The notes under the pieces: generated by a model
The model's input: the letters and a program-made list of their open reading frames with translations, nothing else
Told to the model about the DNA's origin: nothing
The model's database searches: none
Part shown: piece by piece, positions 57,939-64,000 of the stretch
Position numbering within the stretch: position 1 is the first letter of the stretch
Layout of the letters: each line of letters starts with the position of its first letter
DNA from: an uncultured Prevotella sp.
Lineage (GTDB): Bacteria; Bacteroidota; Bacteroidia; Bacteroidales; Bacteroidaceae
Length of the DNA stretch: 64,000 nt
Assembly (NCBI GenBank): GCA_900550365.1
Contig: URRR01000012.1
Coordinates: 8,317-72,316 of the forward strand
Direction: 5' to 3'
Position numbers and translations under genes: made by a program

Positions 57939-60368
57939 TCATTTTTTCAGTTGGGCGAGCATTGCCTCAAGACTTGTCTTGTCCTGTATCAGTACCTCTC
58001 GTGGCTTGCTGCCTTGCGCCGCGCCTACGATACCGGCTTTTTCAAGCTGATCCATAAGTCTGCCGGCCCTGTTATAGCCGATTGAGAAGCGGCGTTGTAT
58101 CATACTGGTAGAGCCCTGCTGACTCAGAACCACTACTTCTGCAGCTTCGCGGAAGAGCGGGTCAAGGTTGTGCATCTCTACGTTGCCGCCTGTGCTTCCA
58201 CCTTCGTCAGTTGCAGGTTCAGGCAGTTCCATTGGTTCAAGCGGTCCGGGCTGGCTGGCTATGTATTGATTGATGCGTTCAATCTCAGGCGTGTCAACGA
58301 ACGCACACTGTACTCTGACAGGCTCGTTGCCGTTAAGGAAAAGCATGTCGCCGCGGCCTATAAGCTGGTTTGCTCCTGGTCTGTCAAGGATTGTACGTGA
58401 GTCAATCATCGCACTTACCCTGAATGCCATACGTCCGGGGAAGTTGGCCTTGATGTTACCGGTGATGATTGATGTGGTCGGGCGCTGGGTGGCAATGACC
58501 ATGTGAATGCCTACGGCGCGTGCCAACTGGGCTATTCGTGCTATCGGCATCTCAATCTCTTTGCCGGCTGTCATTATGAGGTCGCCGAACTCATCTATTA
58601 CAACTACAATATATGGCATGTATTCATGACCGTCATTAAGGTTGAGCAGATGATTGACGTATTTTCTGTTATACTCCTTGATATTTCTTGCTCCGGCCAT
58701 TTTCAGCATGTCATACCTCGTGTCCATCAGTTTGCACAAGCTGTTCAGCGTACGTATGACTTTAGTCACATCGGTAATTATAGGCTCCTCGTTGTCATCG
58801 GGCACTTTTGCCATAAAGTGCTGGGCGATAGGAGCATAGATGCTGAACTCGACTTTCTTAGGGTCAATCAGGACGAGTTTAAGCTCGTTAGGATGTTTTT
58901 TGTACAGCAGTGAGGTTATTATGGCATTAAGTCCTACAGACTTACCCTGGCCTGTGGCTCCGGCTACGAGCAGGTGAGGCAGCTTGGTCAGGTCAACCAT
59001 GAAAATCTCGTTGGTTATAGTTTTACCTAAAGCAATGGGCAGCTCCATTGTCGTTTCCTGGAACCTTTTAGAGTTCAGGATGCTTTCCATTGATACAATG
59101 TTCTGCTTTTTATTAGGCACTTCTATTCCTATCGTGCCCTTACCTGGTATCGGCGCGATAATACGTATCCCCAATGCGGCAAGGCTGAGAGCGATGTCGT
59201 CCTCAAGATTTCTTATCTTGGAAATTTTCACACCTTCTGCCGGTGTTATCTCATACAGTGTGATTGTCGGGCCTACGGTGGCCATAATAGTCTTTATCTG
59301 CACACCGAAGCTGTTAAGAACCTCAACAATCCTGTTTTTGTTGGCCGTCTGCTCCTTCATGTCAATGTACGGCTTTCCGTCATTTTCATATTTCTTAAGC
59401 AGGTCAAGCGTCGGATATTTATATCTTGTCCAAGGCTCACGAGGGTCTATGGGTACTGACAGATCTTTCTGGCCAGATACATCTTTAGAGTCAGCTGTTG
59501 CCTCGTTGTCAGTCTCGTTGATTATTATTTCCTGGCTGTCAGCCTTTTTGTCATTACTTTCGTCTTCATTATTTTCTTTTTTATGCGTCGTGGCTACCTC
59601 GGCCTGACCGCTATCGTTGAAAATAACCTGCTCTGTTTCAGGATTGTCGAAAACGGTAGGGTCTTCAAGCGTTTCTATCGTTTCATGCTGGTTCGGTTCT
59701 TTTTCGGTAAGATTCTTGATACCGAACTTAACTTTGTTCGTAAGTGTGCCGATAGGGTTAAGGATGTTGCGTACTACGTTGATTGTCTCCTTACTTAAAT
59801 AAGTGAGGAAGATAATCGCCGTAAGTATGAGTATTGCCATGAGCCCGTATACACCTACAACATTCTCAAGCCACTGGCAACAATACAGTCCGTGGTCACC
59901 GCCGGGATTGAAAATGGAGCTTCCGATAATAGGAGTTAGTATCTTTGCCGCCATTACAGAGAACCACAGCATGGCTATCATAAGGCAGAAAAACCATTTC
60001 AACAGGTTGATCTTATAGGCTTTTACAAGCTTAAGACCGGCCATACCCATAAATATCGGGATGATAAATGCTGAAAGGCCGAAGCATCTTGATATGAAGA
60101 AATAAGACACAAAGGCCCCTGCAGACCCGCAACTGTTCTTAAATTCTCTGTGTCTATTCAGAATTTCCTGCGGAGTATGGTCGAGAATGAGGCTCTGGTC
60201 ATATTGGCCGGTCGAGAAATATGAAATAAACGCGATTATCGTATATATCGCAAATATTATTAAAACAATGCCGAGAATGAAGTTCAGAATATCGTTTTGT
60301 AAAATATTTTTAAGCCCGACAACCTCGCTGAAAGACTTGTCGGTGCGGGTGTTTTTTTTCTTTACCAT
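57939..60368 (-). CDS. ftsK: DNA translocase FtsK
   Basis: FtsK moves chromosome DNA at the closing septum. The 809 residues have four to five N-terminal membrane segments up to about residue 200 and an acidic linker. The alpha-beta motor has Walker A LLVAGATGQGKSVGLNAI near residue 465 and Walker B YIVVVIDEFGDLIM near 590. The winged-helix gamma domain (FSIGYNRAGRLMDQLEKAG) lies near the C-terminus, where it reads polar DNA motifs in other species. The -7 element at 60392-60399 supports the start. Confidence 0.96.
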   Translation of the reverse strand: MVKKKNTRTDKSFSEVVGLKNILQNDILNFILGIVLIIFAIYTIIAFISYFSTGQYDQSLILDHTPQEILNRHREFKNSCGSAGAFVSYFFISRCFGLSAFIIPIFMGMAGLKLVKAYKINLLKWFFCLMIAMLWFSVMAAKILTPIIGSSIFNPGGDHGLYCCQWLENVVGVYGLMAILILTAIIFLTYLSKETINVVRNILNPIGTLTNKVKFGIKNLTEKEPNQHETIETLEDPTVFDNPETEQVIFNDSGQAEVATTHKKENNEDESNDKKADSQEIIINETDNEATADSKDVSGQKDLSVPIDPREPWTRYKYPTLDLLKKYENDGKPYIDMKEQTANKNRIVEVLNSFGVQIKTIMATVGPTITLYEITPAEGVKISKIRNLEDDIALSLAALGIRIIAPIPGKGTIGIEVPNKKQNIVSMESILNSKRFQETTMELPIALGKTITNEIFMVDLTKLPHLLVAGATGQGKSVGLNAIITSLLYKKHPNELKLVLIDPKKVEFSIYAPIAQHFMAKVPDDNEEPIITDVTKVIRTLNSLCKLMDTRYDMLKMAGARNIKEYNRKYVNHLLNLNDGHEYMPYIVVVIDEFGDLIMTAGKEIEMPIARIAQLARAVGIHMVIATQRPTTSIITGNIKANFPGRMAFRVSAMIDSRTILDRPGANQLIGRGDMLFLNGNEPVRVQCAFVDTPEIERINQYIASQPGPLEPMELPEPATDEGGSTGGNVEMHNLDPLFREAAEVVVLSQQGSTSMIQRRFSIGYNRAGRLMDQLEKAGIVGAAQGSKPREVLIQDKTSLEAMLAQLKK

Positions 60369-60391
60369 CGGTTCAGTCGAAGTTTTATTTG

Positions 60392-60399
60392 CAAAAGTA
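60392..60399 (-). promoter_or_regulatory. -7 element for ftsK
   Basis: The minus strand reads TACTTTTG, 24 bp from the start codon. The -33 element is unclear. Confidence 0.65.
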
Positions 60400-60442
60400 A
60401 TTGAAAAATGTCAGAATAAGCCATGAAGTCACCTTTTTTTTA

Positions 60443-60450
60443 TAATTTTG
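60443..60450 (+). promoter_or_regulatory. -7 element for the exonuclease-methyltransferase-tilS unit
   Basis: TAATTTTG matches the consensus. A start near 60456 gives a leader of about 41 nt. Confidence 0.65.
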
Positions 60451-60496
60451 CAAACTGTTTTATGAAGCCATGAAGGTTTCTTTTTTATATTCGTAA

Positions 60497-61126
60497 ATGG
60501 GGAAAGTTATATATAGCAAATTTGACAAACGCGATATTCCAGCCTTGCCGAGAGCCGTTTTTGATGGGCGTATAATCGTGATTAACACGGCGGCTGATGC
60601 TGACAAAGCTGTTGGATACTTGCTTTCACAGAATATTCTGGGCATAGATACGGAGACACGGCCTTCGTTTAAGAAAGGCCGTACGTTCAGTGTTGCCTTA
60701 CTTCAGGTATCCACACATGATACATGTTTTCTTTTCCGGCTTAACATAATGGGTATTACGCCGTCATTAATACGTCTGCTTGAAGACACTGCAGTTCCAA
60801 AGGTGGGACTTTCGTTGCGTGATGATATATTGTCTCTGCATAAGCGTGCCGACTTCACTCCGGGTAATTTCATTGACTTGCAGAAGCATGTAGGTGAACT
60901 GGGAGTAGAAGATCTCAGTCTGCAAAAGCTGTATGCAAACTTTTTCCGTCAGAAAATCAGCAAGAGCGTGCGCCTTAGTAATTGGGAGGCTGATGTCTTG
61001 AGTGACAGTCAGAAACTGTATGCCGCCACAGACGCATGGGCCTGCATTAATATCTACGAGGAGCTTATGAGGCTTGAGCAGACTGGAGATTATGAACTTG
61101 TAACAATCAACGAAGAAAATAATTGA
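60497..61126 (+). CDS. 3'-5' exonuclease, RNase D-like DEDDy family
   Basis: The 209-residue protein is a single DEDD exonuclease domain. The acidic residues are in LGIDTETRPSFKKG (D and E) near residue 50, in FIDLQKHVGELG and GLSLRDDILSL near 110, and in YAATDAWACINIY with the Tyr of the DEDDy class near 175. It lacks the HRDC domain of full RNase D, so it is the short type common in Bacteroidota. It starts a three-gene unit with a rRNA methyltransferase and tilS, suggesting an RNA-processing role. Confidence 0.88.
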   Translation: MGKVIYSKFDKRDIPALPRAVFDGRIIVINTAADADKAVGYLLSQNILGIDTETRPSFKKGRTFSVALLQVSTHDTCFLFRLNIMGITPSLIRLLEDTAVPKVGLSLRDDILSLHKRADFTPGNFIDLQKHVGELGVEDLSLQKLYANFFRQKISKSVRLSNWEADVLSDSQKLYAATDAWACINIYEELMRLEQTGDYELVTINEENN

Positions 61127-61132
61127 CGACAT

Positions 61133-62314
61133 ATGTATAAAAACATATATCTAAAGAAAGGCAAGGAAGAGAGTCTGAAAAGATTTCATCCATGGGTGTT
61201 TTCCGGTGCAATCAGCCGTATTGACGAGGGAATAAATGAAGGCGACATAGTACGAGTAATAACGTCTGCGGGCGAATTCATTGCCGTAGGTCATTTCCAG
61301 ATAGGAAGTATAGCTGTGCGCGTGTTGTCTTTCAGTGATATTACGATAGATGATGAATATTGGAACGGACGGCTTTCTTCCGCGTTGAAGATGCGCCAGA
61401 GTATAGGCATAGCTGACAATCCTGAAAACAATACATACCGGCTTGTACATGGTGAAGGTGATAACCTGCCCGGACTGGTAATAGATTGTTATGGGAAAAC
61501 TGCCGTAATGCAGGCACATAGCGTAGGAATGCATGTCTGCCGAGAAGCCATAGCCCGTGCACTTGTAGATGTTATGGGTGACAGAATAGAGAATGTTTAC
61601 TATAAAAGTGAAACGACCTTGCCGTTTAAGGCGGGTTTAGGTCAGGAGAACGGATTCCTTGTCGGCGGATGCGATGACAATATCGCAGTTGAGAACGGTC
61701 TTAAGTTTCATGTTGATTGGCTGAAAGGACAGAAGACAGGATTCTTTGTAGACCAGCGTGAAAACCGTCGTCTGCTTGAACAGTATTCTAAAGGCCGTAC
61801 AGTGCTTAATATGTTTTGTTACACTGGCGGATTCTCTTTTTATGCAATGCGGGGACAGGCTAAACTCGTGCATTCAGTAGACAGCAGCGCTAAGGCTATA
61901 GAGCTGACCGAGGCGAACGTGGCTCTTAATTTCCCGGGAGATGTCCGTCATCAGGCTTTTTGTGAGGATGCGTTCAAGTTCCTTGATGCCGCTGACGGTA
62001 AATATGACCTGATAATACTTGACCCTCCGGCTTTTGCCAAGCACCGTGCAGCGCTACATAATGCTCTTAAGGGATATACTCGCCTGAATGTCAAGGCGTT
62101 GGAGCGTATCCGTAAGGGCGGTGTCTTGTTTACATTCAGTTGCAGTCAGGTTGTTACAAAAGATAATTTCCGTAATGCAGTGTTCACAGCGGCAGCCTTA
62201 GCCAAGAGGAATGTCCGGATATTACATCAGTTACATCAGCCTGCTGACCACCCGATTAATATTTATCATCCTGAAGGCGAATATCTGAAAGGACTGGTTC
62301 TTTATGTTGAATAA
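61133..62314 (+). CDS. rlmI: Class I SAM-dependent rRNA cytosine methyltransferase (RlmI type)
   Basis: RlmI methylates C1962 of 23S rRNA in E. coli. The 393 residues have an N-terminal PUA domain (LKRFHPWVFSGAISRI; residues 1-75), an EEHEE-like middle and a Rossmann methyltransferase domain. This has FFVDQRENRRLLEQY, VLNMFCYTGGFSFYAMRG near residue 225 and YDLIILDPPAFAKHRAA near 295. FTFSCSQVVTKDNF near 340 carries the likely catalytic Cys. Its 3' end overlaps tilS by 11 bp, so the genes are coupled. Confidence 0.92.
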   Translation: MYKNIYLKKGKEESLKRFHPWVFSGAISRIDEGINEGDIVRVITSAGEFIAVGHFQIGSIAVRVLSFSDITIDDEYWNGRLSSALKMRQSIGIADNPENNTYRLVHGEGDNLPGLVIDCYGKTAVMQAHSVGMHVCREAIARALVDVMGDRIENVYYKSETTLPFKAGLGQENGFLVGGCDDNIAVENGLKFHVDWLKGQKTGFFVDQRENRRLLEQYSKGRTVLNMFCYTGGFSFYAMRGQAKLVHSVDSSAKAIELTEANVALNFPGDVRHQAFCEDAFKFLDAADGKYDLIILDPPAFAKHRAALHNALKGYTRLNVKALERIRKGGVLFTFSCSQVVTKDNFRNAVFTAAALAKRNVRILHQLHQPADHPINIYHPEGEYLKGLVLYVE

Positions 62315-63650
62315 GGCTTTTTTACATAAAGTGTCAGGGTATATTGCCGGGCATAAACTCATGTTTCATGGCGACAGATATATTGTGGCGCTGTCAGGTG
62401 GTGCTGACAGTGTATGTCTGGCGTTGGCCTTGCGTGATTTAGGTTATACCGTTGAGGCCGCACATTGTAATTTTCATTTACGAGGTCAGGAGTCTGACCG
62501 TGACGAGAATTTTTGTTCATGTTTTTGCAATGCGAATGATATTCCACTGCATGTCACACATTTTGACACATTAGGTTTTGCCCGGATGCGCAAGATGAGT
62601 GTAGAGATGGCTGCCCGGCATTTACGTTACGCCTATTTCAATGATTTGAAGAAAAGCATCAACGCGGCTGCAATCTGTGTGGCACATCATCAGGATGACT
62701 CCGTTGAAACCGTGATAATGAATCTTATACGTGGTACGGGCATCCATGGACTTACTGGCATAAAGCCCCGAAACGGCGACATAATACGCCCGTTGCTGTG
62801 CGTTACGCGTAAGGAAATAGAGACTGTTCTTTGTGAGGTCGGGCAGCCTTACGTTACCGACAGTACAAATCTTGTTGACGATGTGGTTAGGAACAAGATA
62901 AGGCTTGACATTCTTCCACTGATGAGGGAGATTAATCCGTCTGTAAGCGACAGCATTGCCAAGACGGCAGATAGAGTGGGGGACGTTGTAAACGTGATGG
63001 ATATGCTGACGGAACAGGCCGTCGGACGAGTTGTTGAAGAAAACGGAACAATAAGAATATTGACCGATAAGCTGCTGGCAGAGCCGGCTCCTGAGTACGT
63101 GCTTTTCAGTTTGTTGAAAGAGCGTGGCTTTACTCCTGCGCAGACGGAACAGGTCTATGGCGCGTTGAAGTCTGCTCCCGGACGAGTTTTCCGCTCATCA
63201 ACACATCAGTTGCTTGTCGACCGTAACTGCCTTATAATTGAACCTTTGGAGCAAGAAGACAGAAGAAATATAATCATCCCTGAGACTGGTGTTTATGTAT
63301 ATGATGAGGTGTTGAAATTCAGAGTAGAGCTTGTTGATTGCGGAAAGGATTTCAGTTTGTCCAAAGACCCGTGTTGCTGTTATGCCGACGCATCGAAAAT
63401 ATCATTTCCTCTTACCGTGAGGCCTGTCGCAGCAGGTGACCGTTTTGTTCCTTTCGGAATGAAAGGCTCAAAACTGGTAAGCGATTTCCTTACAGACAGA
63501 AAGCTCAACCTTTTTGACAAGCGGCGTCAGCTTACTGTCACAGACGCGTCTGGAAATATTGTCTGGCTCGTAAACATGCGCCCCGACAACCGATTCCGGA
63601 TAATCTCATCAACGGCTGTTGCCCTTAAGATAACCTGTTTGAAGCCATAG
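62304..63650 (+). CDS. tilS: tRNA(Ile)-lysidine synthase
   Basis: TilS converts C34 of the minor tRNA-Ile(CAU) to lysidine, so the tRNA reads AUA and is charged with Ile. The 448 residues have the PP-loop YIVALSGGADSVCLALAL near residue 28, the HCNFHLRGQESDRDENF strand and ICVAHHQDDSVETVIMNL near 130. The C-terminal substrate-binding region has VRPVAAGDRFVPFGMKGSK and the motif VSDFLTDRK. Its ATG lies within the last codons of the methyltransferase gene. A hairpin follows 75 nt after the stop. Confidence 0.95.
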   Translation: MLNKAFLHKVSGYIAGHKLMFHGDRYIVALSGGADSVCLALALRDLGYTVEAAHCNFHLRGQESDRDENFCSCFCNANDIPLHVTHFDTLGFARMRKMSVEMAARHLRYAYFNDLKKSINAAAICVAHHQDDSVETVIMNLIRGTGIHGLTGIKPRNGDIIRPLLCVTRKEIETVLCEVGQPYVTDSTNLVDDVVRNKIRLDILPLMREINPSVSDSIAKTADRVGDVVNVMDMLTEQAVGRVVEENGTIRILTDKLLAEPAPEYVLFSLLKERGFTPAQTEQVYGALKSAPGRVFRSSTHQLLVDRNCLIIEPLEQEDRRNIIIPETGVYVYDEVLKFRVELVDCGKDFSLSKDPCCCYADASKISFPLTVRPVAAGDRFVPFGMKGSKLVSDFLTDRKLNLFDKRRQLTVTDASGNIVWLVNMRPDNRFRIISSTAVALKITCLKP

Positions 63651-63724
63651 TTTTTTGGCTGTAAGCCGCATATTTCAAGGCGTAATGTCTGACAGTGGTA
63701 CATCTGTCACCGTTAATCCGAATA

Positions 63725-63762
63725 AAAACCGTAACCGTAGCACTGATTTGTGTTACGGTTTT
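63725..63762 (+). terminator. Probable terminator of the tilS unit
   Basis: AAAACCGTAAC (63725-63735) is the exact complement of 63752-63762 around a 16-nt loop. The right arm ends in TTTT. Confidence 0.75.
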
Positions 63763-63824
63763 GATTATCCCTGTCTTTATTGTGTGTAATCGTAAGTAAA
63801 TCCGAAGGTTATGGGCGTTTTGCA

Positions 63825-63905
63825 AAAGAGCCGTCTTTCGCGTTGTAAAACATGGCCTTTTAGCGTGCGTTTTGCCGTCTTTTGCACGCTAAAAGACGGT
63901 CATTT
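63825..63905. repeat. 22-bp phased repeat cluster, 4 units
   Basis: Cores at 63825 (AAAGAGCCGTCTTTC), 63847 (AAAACATGGCCTTTT), 63869 (GTTTTGCCGTCTTTT) and 63891 (AAAAGACGGTCATTT), spacers GCGTTGT, AGCGTGC, GCACGCT. The last two spacers are exact inverse complements, so TTTTAGCGTGC and GCACGCTAAAA can pair around the third core. Confidence 0.93.
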
Positions 63906-64000
63906 GTCTTTTCCTAAAATATATTGACAGATTTTGTTTAAATAAACTACATCAGTTTACACATTCATTTTATCCGTACTGGAAGTGTTGACACGTCCGT

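Larger units (their letters stand above)
63651..64000. other. Non-coding tail of the window
   Basis: After tilS it has a 6-bp inverted pair with CATCTGTCAC around 63690, the hairpin at 63725-63762 and a 22-bp repeat cluster at 63825-63905. The last 95 bp are AT-rich with nothing recognised. Any following gene lies outside. Confidence 0.7.

Overview
The window reads as a Bacteroidota chromosome, most likely order Bacteroidales and probably Prevotellaceae. The case rests on four observations. Promoters follow the Bacteroidetes pattern TTTG-N19/20-TAnnTTTG (for example at 3808, 10170, 30113, 40228 and 19691 on the minus strand). Starts have A-rich leaders and no Shine-Dalgarno sequence. Several families are Bacteroidota-typical: a DUF4295-type small ribosomal protein, a GldB-like lipoprotein, DUF3256, DUF4738, DUF4861, DUF5687, DUF5715, class III FBPase and a GT3-type glycogen synthase. 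GC content looks moderate. I see no prophage, integrase, transposase, CRISPR array or rRNA.

Layout. 1-8526 (+): a translation and protein-export block with the 3' end of smpB, a HAD phosphatase, map, tsaD, pncC, rpmB-rpmG-DUF4295, ftsY, rimO, an HU gene and an HU-TM-LysM fusion. 8603-9838 (-): a secreted DUF4861 protein. 10221-13033 (+): a GldB-like lipoprotein, a beta-helix lipoprotein and cytidine deaminase. 13035-19654 (-): an AddB-like protein, rpsA, a zinc-ribbon/FHA protein and an HU-like-TM-SPOR protein. 19784-22466 (+): rfbC, ugd and a lipoprotein. 22958-29970 (-): pyrF, prfA, purM, aroE, menG/ubiE, purC and phoH. 30179-32034 (+): two secreted or anchored putative zinc peptidases. 32122-34662 (-): clpC. 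35520-39858 (+): glycogen synthase and alpha-glucan phosphorylase. 40304-40495: tRNA-Ser(GCT) and tRNA-Glu(CTC). 40842-42838 (-): DUF3256 and phenylacetate-CoA ligase. 43763-55135 (+): purU, hisH-A-F-IE, ftsE, lysC, lysA, two glycosyltransferase-type genes and fbp. 55735-60368 (-): DUF5687, a LolA-like protein and ftsK. 60497-63650 (+): an RNase D-like exonuclease, an rlmI-type methyltransferase and tilS.

The genes are mostly housekeeping; the unusual signal lies between them. Seven intergenic regions carry clusters of one 22-bp phased repeat: a 15-nt near-palindromic core close to AAAAGGCCGTCTTTT plus a 7-nt spacer, 3 to 6 units each, about 28 units in all. Neighbouring units are partly complementary, so clusters can fold into hairpins of roughly 15-23 bp. 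Other gaps hold different short-period families that also form inverted pairs: a heptamer close to TTAAGAR (32041 and 37186) and an octamer GGTTTGAN/AACCTCAT (381-555, with a short echo at 45304). A 203-bp element with perfect 22-bp terminal inverted repeats and two 65-bp internal repeats lies at 55395-55597.

A second theme is two unrelated proteins with the same plan: a cytoplasmic HU-like DNA-binding domain, one membrane segment and a periplasmic peptidoglycan-binding domain (LysM in one, SPOR in the other). This suggests a link between nucleoid and cell wall. All family assignments come from motif recognition in the sequence; no database search was run.
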